Shown here: positions 9,254 to 17,517 of the stretch, one piece after another
How the letters are laid out: every line of letters starts with the position of its first letter
How positions within the stretch are numbered: position 1 is the first letter of the stretch
Assembly: GCA_017412705.1 (NCBI GenBank)
Contig: JAFPWS010000032.1
Location: 62,001-126,000, forward strand
Reading direction: 5' to 3'
From: Prevotella sp.
GTDB taxonomy: Bacteria > Bacteroidota > Bacteroidia > Bacteroidales > Bacteroidaceae
Length of the DNA stretch: 64,000 nt
Position numbers and translations under genes: made by a program
The notes under the pieces: model-generated
The model's input: only the letters and a program-made list of their open reading frames with translations
The model's database searches: none
What the model was told of the DNA's origin: nothing

Positions 9254-10396
9254 TTAATCCTTAATCTTCATCGTGTAACACCTTCTACGCTTCACGTATT
9301 CAGGCTTCAGAGGTTTCCATTGCGACAGCTCGCGGACATTGTTCTCCAGCTGCGGACCAGTCTCAGCCCAACGGAACCCGTACTTATTATATATAGGTAT
9401 CAGGTCGTCGAAGAACATTGCGTTGACACCCAGACCCTGATAGTCAGGACGAACAGCGATGAGCAGCATCTCAGCATTGTCCTCGCGGTGCCATCTCAAG
9501 GCCTTCAGCAGGTGGTACCAACCCATTGGCCACAGGCGACCCTTGGCCTTCTGCATGGGACGCGACAGGCTTCCCATCGAGATGGCGACGCCCACCACTT
9601 CGTTCTTGTCGTTCAGAACAACGGGGATAAGCTGTTTGTCTACCAGCCTCAAGTATTTGTGTATGAACTCGTCTATCTGTCGTGGCGACAGGGCAGAGAA
9701 CCCGAAGATAGGCCTATATGACTCGTTCAGCAGTTCAAACACTTTACGGCCGTAGTTTTCCTCATATATTTGCTTGTTGGTCAGCTTAATGACACGCAAG
9801 CCTATCTGTTCGCGGGCATATTGCGCCACACGGGCATATCTGGCAGGAACCCCCTGGGGTATCTCAATACGTATCTGCAACCAGTCCACCTCCTTCTGGA
9901 ATCCTAAGGCTTCCATATGACGAGGATAGTAGTCGGGATTGTAAATGGTATTGATAGAGCCCATCAGATGGAAATCCTCTACCAGCATACCTTCCTTGTC
10001 AAAGTCGGTGATGCCCATCGGACCCTGTAAAGTGTCCATGCCTCGCTCGCGCCCCCAAACCTCAACAGCCTCTATCAGAGCTTTCGACACTTCTTTGTCG
10101 TCTTCAAACTCTATCATGGAGAAACGCACATTATGCGTCTGCCAGCGTTCGTTGGCCTTGCGATTGACGATGCCTACTACACGTCCTGAAGGCACGCTGT
10201 CGCGATAGGCCACAAAGGGCTGTATGTCAGAAAACTCCAAGGCGCTGTTGTTATGAGGATCAAAAAGCTTGGGCACGTCACCCTCCAGGTCTGGCACATA
10301 CTGACCATTATCGCGATAGATGGCACGAGGCACGCAGATGAAGTCGTTCATCTGCTGGCGATTCTTGACTGCTATGACCTTTACCTCACCCATCAT
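9254..10396 (-). CDS. GNAT-like acyltransferase-type protein
   Basis: This 380-residue soluble protein has a C-terminal half that reads like a GNAT N-acetyltransferase: VVGVAISMGS strand, then LLIAVRPDYQGLGVNAMFFD, where RPDYQGLGVN is a weak acetyl-CoA loop. The N-terminal half contains EGDVPKLFDPHNNSALEF and GPMGITDFDKEGMLVEDF, which I recall from conserved Bacteroidota hypothetical proteins. Its ATG overlaps the stop of the AraC gene (ATGA), so regulator and enzyme-like gene are coupled. No membrane segment or signal peptide is seen. It may be an acyltransferase for the cluster product, but the substrate is unknown. Confidence 0.6.
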   Translation of the reverse strand: MMGEVKVIAVKNRQQMNDFICVPRAIYRDNGQYVPDLEGDVPKLFDPHNNSALEFSDIQPFVAYRDSVPSGRVVGIVNRKANERWQTHNVRFSMIEFEDDKEVSKALIEAVEVWGRERGMDTLQGPMGITDFDKEGMLVEDFHLMGSINTIYNPDYYPRHMEALGFQKEVDWLQIRIEIPQGVPARYARVAQYAREQIGLRVIKLTNKQIYEENYGRKVFELLNESYRPIFGFSALSPRQIDEFIHKYLRLVDKQLIPVVLNDKNEVVGVAISMGSLSRPMQKAKGRLWPMGWYHLLKALRWHREDNAEMLLIAVRPDYQGLGVNAMFFDDLIPIYNKYGFRWAETGPQLENNVRELSQWKPLKPEYVKRRRCYTMKIKD

Positions 10397-11247
10397 ACCA
10401 TGCGTTTATGATCGTTTCTATACTCTACTGGTGTGACACCTGCCTCCTCACGGAAATACTGGCCGAAAAACGACGAGTTGGGGAATCCCAGACGGTTGGA
10501 GATTTCCTTCACCGTCAGGTCGCTCTCCCTCAGCAGCGAATAGCAGTCCTGCATGACGCTTTCCGTAATCCAGCGCATGGGGGTCTTGCCACTCACCTTC
10601 TTGCTGATGGCTGACAGGTATTTAGAAGTGATGTTCAGCTGCTCAGCGTAATAGGTCACTCGCTGGCGCTTCTGCTCCTGCTCTGACAACAACTGCAGGA
10701 AACGGTTGAACAGCTCTTTGTCGTGCGTGGTCGACACATCGTCTGCCGACGACATGTCCTCATGGCGTAACAGTTCCTCACAGATAAGCAATACCATGGT
10801 GCGCAGGAAGGAGGTGACAATCTCGCGGAACAGCACAGGTGTCGTGCTACCGTTGAAGATAGTCTGCACGTAGCTCTGAAATCCTACGAGCCAGCCGGCC
10901 TCCTCGATAACGTAAATCTCCTTCATATACATGGCCTTGTTCCAGATGTTCACCTGATTGCCCAAGACAGATTTCAGCAGCCGGTCAGACACCATCAAGG
11001 CTCCAGCCTTCACATCCGTGCTGATCAACATGGGTTGTACCAGCTTGCCTGCCGGAATCAGCAACAGCTGTCCTGCGCCTACTTTCACTTGGTGGTTGCC
11101 CCCAACCTCTACCAAGATACGTCCTCCTCGGCAGTAAGTAATGGTATTGTATTCCATCCTTAGGGTAGATAGGTTTTCGACCTCTCGCAGGTTGTCAACA
11201 AACAGCACCTCATCTCCCAAGGCATGTACTATGTTGAGCTTGTTCAT
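10393..11247 (-). CDS. AraC-family transcriptional regulator
   Basis: This 284-residue protein has an N-terminal cupin-like sensing region (about 20-100, GGRILVEVGGNHQVKVGAGQ) and a C-terminal AraC double helix-turn-helix. The second helix-turn-helix reads LTVKEISNRLGFPNSSFF followed by GQYFREEAGVTPVEYR. The reading frame could begin at a TTG 27 bases upstream, but the ATG at 11247 has an AAGAAG stretch before it and is preferred. It is first in the minus-strand run and overlaps the next gene by ATGA, so it probably regulates the biosynthetic operon and itself. The inducer cannot be inferred. Confidence 0.88.
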   Translation of the reverse strand: MNKLNIVHALGDEVLFVDNLREVENLSTLRMEYNTITYCRGGRILVEVGGNHQVKVGAGQLLLIPAGKLVQPMLISTDVKAGALMVSDRLLKSVLGNQVNIWNKAMYMKEIYVIEEAGWLVGFQSYVQTIFNGSTTPVLFREIVTSFLRTMVLLICEELLRHEDMSSADDVSTTHDKELFNRFLQLLSEQEQKRQRVTYYAEQLNITSKYLSAISKKVSGKTPMRWITESVMQDCYSLLRESDLTVKEISNRLGFPNSSFFGQYFREEAGVTPVEYRNDHKRMV

Positions 11248-11271
11248 AAACGACTTCTTATAAATTGCGTG

Positions 11272-11279
11272 CAAAATTA
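11272..11279 (-). promoter_or_regulatory. Putative -7 box for the AraC-led operon
   Basis: On the minus strand this reads TAATTTTG, a match to the Bacteroidota -7 consensus TAnnTTTG, followed by CAC and the ATG 24 bases further on. No convincing -33 TTTG is seen at the usual spacing. It would drive the ten-gene minus-strand run. Assignment is by pattern only. Confidence 0.5.
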
Positions 11280-11385
11280 AACATTTTATTCCAAATACCG
11301 ACGTTTAATCTTTCGTGTATAATGTTCTTTTTCGCCTTTTTATGACAAAACGGATATTTTATAGGCAAATTTGATGGCCTAAGGC

Positions 11386-11416
11386 TTGGTTTTTCTTCCT
11401 TTAATGCCTATCTTTG
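11386..11416 (+). promoter_or_regulatory. Putative comEC promoter, leaderless arrangement
   Basis: TTGG at 11386-11389 lies 19 bases before TATCTTTG at 11409-11416, a good -33/-7 pair. The preferred ATG is at 11422, only five bases after the -7 box, so the transcript would have almost no leader. A start at 11404 would lie within the promoter and is therefore disfavoured. Confidence 0.55.
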
Positions 11417-11421
11417 ACCCC

Positions 11422-12588
11422 ATGAAACTGTATGCACCCCTGCTTCCATTGGCCGTTTGTCTCATCATAGGCATCGTGCTCAGCAGCTTCCTTTCCGACT
11501 GGACCGTCATGCTGGTTTTCCTGGCTGGTGCCGTCGTGGTGGTCAGCCTGCTGTCGCGGTGGCCACGATGGCAGACCATAGGCATCTGGTGTTGTATGGT
11601 ACTGCTGGGCATGACGCTTGGGGCCAGACAGCAGCCTCACTCCTTCAGACAGATGCCTAACGAGACGGCTACGCAGATGCGCCAACAAATGATGGAACGC
11701 TACCGGCAATGGGGTGTTTCTGACGAGGTTTTTGGCGTGGTGGCAGCAATGAGTCTAGGCGATAAGTCGCAACTGGACCGGGAACTGAAGGATACCTACT
11801 CGAAGGTGGGAGCAGCACATATCCTGGCCTTGAGCGGACTGCACCTCATGATCATCTATGCCTTTATCTCGCTGTTTATCGCCTGGCGACGCTTCAGGAT
11901 GTTGTCGCAGATTATCATCATTATGGCCATCTGGGCCTTTGCCTTTCTGGTAGGAATGTCACCCAGCGTGGTGCGCTCAGCGTTCATGATAACCATCTAT
12001 GCCATACTCTCTCTCGGCCACCGCGAACGCCTGTCTGTCAACACGTTAGCCCTGACTGCCATTGTCATGCTCCTATTCAATCCGCAGTCGCTCTACGACA
12101 TCAGCTTCCAACTGTCGTTCATGGCTGTGCTGGCCATCCTGTTGTTCCATCCGTTGTTCTGTCAGGTGTTGCCTCCCCATGTGCTGCAAAGCCATCGCTG
12201 GCTGAACGCACTCTGGGGAATGGTCACCGTATCGGTCTCTGCACAACTGGGAACAGCACCACTGATAGCTTACTACTTCGGACGTTTCTCCAACTATTTC
12301 CTCTTGAGCAATTTCGTCGTCGTACCACTGGCTACTATGGTTCTCTACCTAACGCTGGCCACCATACTGACAGGCTGGTGGACGGGGCTGCAGCAACTGC
12401 TGGTAACAATACTCTCTGCTGTCGTCATCCTGATGAACCGTTTGCTGCAAACCATCAGCCACCTACCCTATTGCACCATAGAAGGCCTCCAACCTACAGC
12501 GTGGCAGGTGGCCTTCTTGTATCTCATGATAGGCAGCGCCTATGTATTGCTCAGCCTAAGATTTGCAACAGCTCGCCAAAGTGTGTGA
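11422..12588 (+). CDS. ComEC/Rec2-type DNA-uptake channel, short form
   Basis: This 388-residue polytopic membrane protein has the ComEC 'competence' domain. The signature is GAAHILALSGLHLMIIYAFI, followed by PSVVRSAFM and FQLSFMAVLAILLF. It would move single-stranded DNA across the inner membrane during transformation. Classical ComEC is roughly twice as long; here the C-terminal metallo-beta-lactamase domain and most of the N-terminal OB-type domain are absent, so only the channel core remains. The 3' end overlaps the convergent HAD gene by 38 bases. I chose the ATG at 11422 because of the promoter position and the typical MKLYAPLLPL start. Confidence 0.8.
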   Translation: MKLYAPLLPLAVCLIIGIVLSSFLSDWTVMLVFLAGAVVVVSLLSRWPRWQTIGIWCCMVLLGMTLGARQQPHSFRQMPNETATQMRQQMMERYRQWGVSDEVFGVVAAMSLGDKSQLDRELKDTYSKVGAAHILALSGLHLMIIYAFISLFIAWRRFRMLSQIIIIMAIWAFAFLVGMSPSVVRSAFMITIYAILSLGHRERLSVNTLALTAIVMLLFNPQSLYDISFQLSFMAVLAILLFHPLFCQVLPPHVLQSHRWLNALWGMVTVSVSAQLGTAPLIAYYFGRFSNYFLLSNFVVVPLATMVLYLTLATILTGWWTGLQQLLVTILSAVVILMNRLLQTISHLPYCTIEGLQPTAWQVAFLYLMIGSAYVLLSLRFATARQSV

Positions 12589-13258
12589 TTTTCTGTAAAC
12601 GCTCGTGAGGATACTCCTCTGACTTCTCCAACTCCCATACTACATGGAAGGGGATGTGTACCGTATAGGCCCCTGCAGACAAGGCCGGCGATATATCAGA
12701 ACGGAAAGAGTTGCCCACCATCATCGTCTGCTCTGGTGCCACGTCAAGGTTCTCGCACAACTGGCGATACTCCTTCTCTGTCTTGTTCGACACCGTTTCC
12801 ATGTGCGAGAAGTAACGCTCCAGGCCCGAGCGTTGCAGCTTGTTCTCCTGGTCCATCAACTCACCCTTCGTGAACACCACCAGCTGGTATCTGCGCGACA
12901 ACGACAGCTGCTCCAGCGTCTCTTTCACCTCAGGCAGAGGTGTCGTGGGAAAGGTCAGCAACTCCCTGCCCAACTCCAGCAGTTTCATCACGATGTCGCC
13001 CGTCAACTGCTCATGGCTTACACGCACAGCATTCTCTATCAACGACAGCGTGAAAGCCTTTGTGCCATAACCCGTCAAAGGCAGGTTCGTACGCTCCGTG
13101 GCAAACAAGCCCTCACTCACCTCGCGGGCTGTTGCCCACGGGCTGAGCAAGTCGCAACACTTACGCTCCACCTTGTCAAACCAAGACTGGCAGTCCCACA
13201 ACGTGTCATCGGCATCAAAGGCCACCACACGAACGTCATTCCACTTCCTTATATTCAT
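12551..13258 (-). CDS. HAD-superfamily hydrolase
   Basis: This 235-residue phosphatase-type protein has HAD motif I as FDADDTLW (nucleophile and acid/base Asp), motif II as VVFTKG, a Lys in the SNKTEKEYRQL stretch and motif IV as MMVGNSFRSDIS. The ADDTLW form with a helical cap resembles the Bacteroidota HAD hydrolases annotated as haloacid-dehalogenase-like or phosphoglycolate-phosphatase-like. The substrate is unknown. An ATG at 13303 would add 15 residues; I prefer 13258 because relatives begin just before the first strand. It converges on comEC with a 38-base overlap. Confidence 0.8.
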   Translation of the reverse strand: MNIRKWNDVRVVAFDADDTLWDCQSWFDKVERKCCDLLSPWATAREVSEGLFATERTNLPLTGYGTKAFTLSLIENAVRVSHEQLTGDIVMKLLELGRELLTFPTTPLPEVKETLEQLSLSRRYQLVVFTKGELMDQENKLQRSGLERYFSHMETVSNKTEKEYRQLCENLDVAPEQTMMVGNSFRSDISPALSAGAYTVHIPFHVVWELEKSEEYPHERLQKITHFGELLQILG

Positions 13259-13317
13259 TCTGATTCTGCTTCCTATGATGTACAGCTCCTTCTGGAGCGA
13301 CATTTCTTAATCGAGTG

Positions 13318-13325
13318 CAAAGATA
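13318..13325 (-). promoter_or_regulatory. Putative -7 box for the HAD gene
   Basis: The minus strand reads TATCTTTG followed by CACTCG, a perfect TAnnTTTG box, 60 bases before the preferred ATG at 13258 and 15 bases before the alternative ATG at 13303. Confidence 0.5.
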
Positions 13326-13404
13326 CGCTTTTTTCCTTAAATCACCAAACGAAGGGGGTAAATGTCCTTCACACCCTCGCAGGGCAAGCTGGCATCCGGG
13401 AAAT

Positions 13405-13470
13405 CGTATTACGACTGAAGGCCCTTCGTATTACGACTGAAGAGCCTTCGTATTACGACTGAGCAGGATT
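13405..13470. repeat. Three tandem 22-bp units
   Basis: Units start at 13405, 13427 and 13449, exactly 22 bp apart. Each begins CGTATTACGACTGA, with a diverged last third. With the preceding T, each core contains the odd palindrome TCGTA-T-TACGA. The array lies between the divergent HAD and DUF2147 genes, about 20 bp upstream of the DUF2147 -33 box. The word TTACGACTGAGCA recurs at about 44054 in another 22-bp array. Confidence 0.75.
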
Positions 13471-13489
13471 CACATTAAGATTGATTTTT

Positions 13490-13520
13490 TTGGAGGTTGA
13501 AAGTAATTTTCGTATCTTTG
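13490..13520 (+). promoter_or_regulatory. Putative promoter of the DUF2147 gene
   Basis: TTGG at 13490-13493 and TATCTTTG at 13513-13520 form a -33/-7 pair, 34 bases before the ATG at 13554. Confidence 0.6.
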
Positions 13521-13553
13521 CACGCAAATCATCATTTTAAAAGCAAAAAGGAT

Positions 13554-13949
13554 ATGAAAAAGTTCGTTTTAAGCATGGTGCTGGCTTGCTTTGCACTGGC
13601 AGGTTATTCACAGGACATTTTGGGTAAGTGGGTCACTGAGGCTGGTGATGCCCAGGTGGAAATCTATGAGCAGGACGGCAAGCTGAATGGCAAGATTGTG
13701 TGGCTCCAGCAGGGTCCTGAAACCAAAGACAAGCACAACCCTGACGAGAAGCTGCGCAGTCGTAAGCTGATGGGTGTGAACATTCTTTCCGGCCTGAAGA
13801 AGAAGAAGGACAAGTGGGAAGGTGGCCGCATCTACAACCCGAAGAACGGCAAGAACTACAAGTGCGCTATCTGGCCTGACGGTGACAAGCTGAAGGTACG
13901 TGGCTACATAGGGTTCCTGTACGAAACCCAGACGTGGACAAGAAAGTAA
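13554..13949 (+). CDS. DUF2147 secreted protein
   Basis: This 131-residue protein has a signal peptide (MKKFVLSMVLACFALAGYSQ) followed by a DUF2147-type beta domain. It begins DILGKWVTEAGDAQVEIY, with a central run of Lys (GLKKKKDKWEGGRIYNP) and a C-terminal YIGFLYETQTWTR. The family is lipocalin-like, periplasmic and common in Bacteroidota; its ligand is not known. The ATG at 13554 follows AAAAAGG and is clearly the start. It stands alone: the neighbours on both sides are on the opposite strand. Confidence 0.85.
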   Translation: MKKFVLSMVLACFALAGYSQDILGKWVTEAGDAQVEIYEQDGKLNGKIVWLQQGPETKDKHNPDEKLRSRKLMGVNILSGLKKKKDKWEGGRIYNPKNGKNYKCAIWPDGDKLKVRGYIGFLYETQTWTRK

Positions 13950-13994
13950 GGTCTCCCCTACTTCCACGTAAAAAAACCAACAAAGCATATCAGC

Positions 13995-15947
13995 TCATTG
14001 GACACGTGCTGTCACAACCATCTCGAAGGGTGTGGCAGGCAGGTTGTTTTGTCCGTAGAGGTTGGCGCCGAGGGGGTTGTCCTTCCAGGCATAGCGCACC
14101 TTGACGGGCGATGGAATGGGCGATTTTACAGTTACCTGGGTGCCGTTGGCCTCAGCCTCGGCATTGACGAAACGTCCATCCCGGCCAGCCACCTCGAAGC
14201 CTATTACTGCGCCAGTACGCAGAGGCTGGTCGAAGGAGAGCGTGCATTGGCTGTTGTCTGCTGACCACTGACCCTTCAGAGGTTCTGGCGAGAGCGTGAC
14301 CTGCTTTTGGAAGACCAGACGGTCGAAGCAGAGTCCTATGCGTTCAGCAGCCTCCTTTTTGCGCAAAGGATGGATATCTACCGTCTCGCCCAGGTCAATG
14401 AGACATGCCAGAGCTGCATACGGGTCGCTGGCAGCAACGGTACGCTGAGCCTCGCGCAATGTTGCCCACCCTGAGTTCTGAGGCTTCTCGCTAGGCTCCA
14501 TAAAGTTAGCCAACTGGACTATCGAGAAAGGCATCGCGGGGTCATTCCATAATGTACGCCAGTTGCCTATCATTTTTCGCAACAAATCAGCATAGGTTGA
14601 AGGATTCCCGGTATTGGACTCTCCCTGATACCACACCACGCCACTAAGGGCATAGGGTGCCAACGGATAGAGCACAGCATTATACAGAGTGGTGGCCATA
14701 TTCTGCAATGATGCATCGCCACTTGGGCAGGCTGGCATTTCCGCCCCTGCATGATGACGCCACTGAGGGCTCAACGCTACATAGTCTTTAGGCAGAGGGT
14801 TCTGACTGAAACGGTCAGGTCCGAAAGCCAGCAGATAGGGCTTCTCCTTGATGAAATGTACAGTACCATACTTATTGACAAAACGAATGGTAATGACATT
14901 GTCACCCTCGCGCAGCAATCCCTCAGGAATGTCATAACGACGAGGCGGATACTGATAATAGGTGCGACCAACCTCCTTGCCATTGACATAGGTGAAGTCA
15001 GCGTCGAACAGCGTACCCAGCAAGAGACGTGCCGGCTGACCTGCATGCACCTTGTCAATATGAACGTGCTGACGGAGCCAGATGCTGCCTACGATGCCAC
15101 GACCATTGTTTTTTGCCCAGTCGTTGACGTACTGGTTGACCAAAGGCCATGCACTATCGTCGTAGTCAAGGGCTGTGAAGTGCCCTGCCACACCAGGATC
15201 CTTCGCATCGAGCAACTGACGCCAACGCTGGTCGGCCTGTTGATTGAACTGCTGCTGCGCCTTCACCAACTGTTCGTCCTGATAGAGCTTCGTCTTCTCC
15301 ACTTGCAGGGGATAGTCACGCTCCAGCGAGTCGGCACTAATCCATGCCTCGATAGGCGTACCACCCCAGCTGTTGACGATGATGCCTTGGGCGACTCCCG
15401 TCTGCTGTTGCATACGCTGTCCCAAGAAGGAGCCAATGGCTGAGAAGAGCCAGGCATTCTGTTTGTTCAGTGGTTTCCAGTTGATAGTGGTAGGACGGAT
15501 ATCGTCCTGCACGCCCTTGGTGTTCGTTTCGTTCTGAACACGGAACAGACGTACCATATTATTGTCAAAATGGTCGATTTCATCGGGATATTGCGGATAG
15601 ACCCGTTCTATGGTTACGTCGATGTTCGACTGTCCTGAGCAGAGCCATACATCTCCCACCAGAACATCGGTCAACGCCACGTCGTTGACCATCATAGTAT
15701 AGGGGCCACCCGCCTTCATCTGAGGCAGATCGATGCGCCAGCAACCATTGGCATCGGCCACGGTAGCATATTGTTTCTTATTCCAACGGATGATGACCTT
15801 CTCCTGTGGTTCAGCCTTACCCCAAACAGGGATGGGCTTGCCACGCTGTAATACCATTCCGGACTGGAATAACTGAGGGAGCTGTACTTTGGCCTCAACA
15901 GATAGTGCGAGGGCCATAACGACGAAGAAAAGGAATAGTTTTTTCAT
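13995..15947 (-). CDS. SGNH-type acetylesterase (sialate O-acetylesterase/acetylxylan esterase family)
   Basis: This 650-residue exported protein has a signal peptide (MKKLFLFFVVMALALSVEA). The SGNH blocks are visible: GDVWLCSGQSN at about 96-106 with the nucleophile Ser, NSWGGTPIEAW, VVWYQGESN, and DLGETVDIHPLRKKEA with the Asp-x-x-His pair. A beta-sandwich insert lies at about 270-390. The family removes O-acetyl groups from sugars. Lying divergent to a xylan symporter, GH10 and GH43, it most likely deacetylates xylan or xylo-oligosaccharides, as proposed for XynE of rumen Prevotella. Sialic acid as the substrate is less likely here. Confidence 0.82.
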   Translation of the reverse strand: MKKLFLFFVVMALALSVEAKVQLPQLFQSGMVLQRGKPIPVWGKAEPQEKVIIRWNKKQYATVADANGCWRIDLPQMKAGGPYTMMVNDVALTDVLVGDVWLCSGQSNIDVTIERVYPQYPDEIDHFDNNMVRLFRVQNETNTKGVQDDIRPTTINWKPLNKQNAWLFSAIGSFLGQRMQQQTGVAQGIIVNSWGGTPIEAWISADSLERDYPLQVEKTKLYQDEQLVKAQQQFNQQADQRWRQLLDAKDPGVAGHFTALDYDDSAWPLVNQYVNDWAKNNGRGIVGSIWLRQHVHIDKVHAGQPARLLLGTLFDADFTYVNGKEVGRTYYQYPPRRYDIPEGLLREGDNVITIRFVNKYGTVHFIKEKPYLLAFGPDRFSQNPLPKDYVALSPQWRHHAGAEMPACPSGDASLQNMATTLYNAVLYPLAPYALSGVVWYQGESNTGNPSTYADLLRKMIGNWRTLWNDPAMPFSIVQLANFMEPSEKPQNSGWATLREAQRTVAASDPYAALACLIDLGETVDIHPLRKKEAAERIGLCFDRLVFQKQVTLSPEPLKGQWSADNSQCTLSFDQPLRTGAVIGFEVAGRDGRFVNAEAEANGTQVTVKSPIPSPVKVRYAWKDNPLGANLYGQNNLPATPFEMVVTARVQ

Positions 15948-16116
15948 TGCTTTAAGTTTTTTGCAAATGTAGGCATTTTCTGCGATAAAACCATCAAAAT
16001 CAGTCACTTTCTTCGAGAATGAAACAAATCGAGATAGTTTTTGTAACATGTGAAAACGTCGATTTCAGCGGAAAGCCGTAACTTTGCACTCAGAAGAATC
16101 AAAAACCTAAGCAAAC
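15948..16116. promoter_or_regulatory. Divergent promoter region of the xylan block
   Basis: Minus strand: TACATTTG at 15964-15971, 16 bases before the esterase ATG. Plus strand: TAACTTTG at 16079-16086, 30 bases before the symporter ATG. The roughly 105 bp between the two boxes would have to hold any binding site for a xylan-responsive regulator. No regulator of the hybrid two-component type is encoded in this window. Confidence 0.55.
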
Positions 16117-17514
16117 ATGGCAACGAACGAAACAAAAGAGACGAAAGGCTTCTACAAGCTCTCCTGGCTGCAGCGCATCGGCTTCGGCTCAGGCGACCTG
16201 GCCCAGAACCTGATTTTCCAGGTCATTTGCACCTACCTGCTGTTCTTTTACACCGATATTTACGGACTGTCACCCTCAGCCGTGGCCATCATGTTTCTGG
16301 TGGGCAACGTGGCAAATGTGATTTGGGATCCTATAGTCGGCACCTTAATAGACAAGAGCAATCCGCGTTACGGAAAATACCGTTCCTACCTGCTCTATGT
16401 GGGTATTCCGCTTTCTGGATTCGCCATACTCTGCTTCTGGAATGGCTTTGCTCCGTCGCTCATCTACGCGTACATTACTTATATATCTATGCAACTGCTC
16501 TATACGTTTATTAATGTGCCGTATGGAGCTTTAAATTCATCGCTGACGCGCGACACGGACGAAATCACCATACTTACTTCAGTTCGTATGTTTATGGCCA
16601 ACCTGGGTGGCTTGGCTGTCAATTCTGGTCTTCCTTTGTTTATTGCCCTACTGATGGGAGCGCCGTCAGACAGTCTCCCCAAAGACCCGTCAGCATGGTT
16701 CACGACCATGACCATTTACGCCATTGTCGGTTTCTGCTTGCTCGTGTTCTGCTTCTCGCAGTGCAAAGAACGTGTGGTGATGGACGCAAAAGCTACTGAA
16801 GACGTGAAGGTGAGCGACCTCTGGATGGAATTCCTTCGCAACAGGCCCCTGCGCGTGCTGGCCTTCTTCTTTATTACAGCCTTTGCCATGATGTCTGTGG
16901 GCAATGCTGCTGGAGCCTATTTCATGAACAGCAATCTCCATGGTTCTGCTCAGGAACTGTCCATCTTTATGGCTTTAGGTTCGCTGCCCGCATTCTTGTT
17001 CATGCCGCTGGTTCCTTGGTTCAAGCGCATGGTAGGAAAGAAGAACATGTTCTATCTGTTCCTTGGTGCTGCCATCATCGGTATGGCCATGCTCTACGCT
17101 GTGTCGAAGATGGAAACGCCAAGCATGATGATGATTTATGTGGCCCAGTTCATCAAGTCGACTGGTGTCATCGTAGCTACGGGCTATATGTGGGCCCTCG
17201 TGCCTGAGGTCATCTCGTATGGCGAGTACACCACAGGGCGCCGTATCTCAGGTATTGTGAATGCGCTGACAGGACTGTTCTTCAAGGCCGGCATGACATT
17301 TGGAAGCATCGTAGGCCCTGCCGTCTTGGCCTACGTAGGCTATAACAGCAACTCTATTGAGCAGACTCCTTTTGCCGAGGAGGGCATCCTGTGGCTGGTA
17401 TGTGTCATCCCTGCCATGCTGCTGGGTCTGGCCATGTTTATCATCTCGCGCTATGAGTTGACCGACGAGGTCATTGACAAGATCAACATGGAGATAGAAA
17501 AGCGTAACAAGTAA
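16117..17514 (+). CDS. GPH-family sugar:cation symporter (xylo-oligosaccharide uptake)
   Basis: This 465-residue protein has about 12 membrane segments and belongs to the glycoside-pentoside-hexuronide:cation symporters. The N-terminal pattern LQRIGFGSGDLAQNLIFQ and the loop GTLIDKSNPRYGKYRSYL are characteristic, and NVPYGALNSSLTRDTDE follows helix 4. It would bring xylo-oligosaccharides through the inner membrane with Na+ or H+. It is first of a three-gene run with GH10 three bases downstream and GH43 ten bases further on, matching the symporter position in the Prevotella bryantii xyn cluster (there called XynD, as I recall). Confidence 0.87.
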   Translation: MATNETKETKGFYKLSWLQRIGFGSGDLAQNLIFQVICTYLLFFYTDIYGLSPSAVAIMFLVGNVANVIWDPIVGTLIDKSNPRYGKYRSYLLYVGIPLSGFAILCFWNGFAPSLIYAYITYISMQLLYTFINVPYGALNSSLTRDTDEITILTSVRMFMANLGGLAVNSGLPLFIALLMGAPSDSLPKDPSAWFTTMTIYAIVGFCLLVFCFSQCKERVVMDAKATEDVKVSDLWMEFLRNRPLRVLAFFFITAFAMMSVGNAAGAYFMNSNLHGSAQELSIFMALGSLPAFLFMPLVPWFKRMVGKKNMFYLFLGAAIIGMAMLYAVSKMETPSMMMIYVAQFIKSTGVIVATGYMWALVPEVISYGEYTTGRRISGIVNALTGLFFKAGMTFGSIVGPAVLAYVGYNSNSIEQTPFAEEGILWLVCVIPAMLLGLAMFIISRYELTDEVIDKINMEIEKRNK

Positions 17515-17517
17515 GGT

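Noticed and set aside
13995..15947. Sialic-acid use inferred from the sialate O-acetylesterase family name
   Set aside because: No other sialic-acid genes are present; the divergent xylan genes make a xylan substrate more likely.
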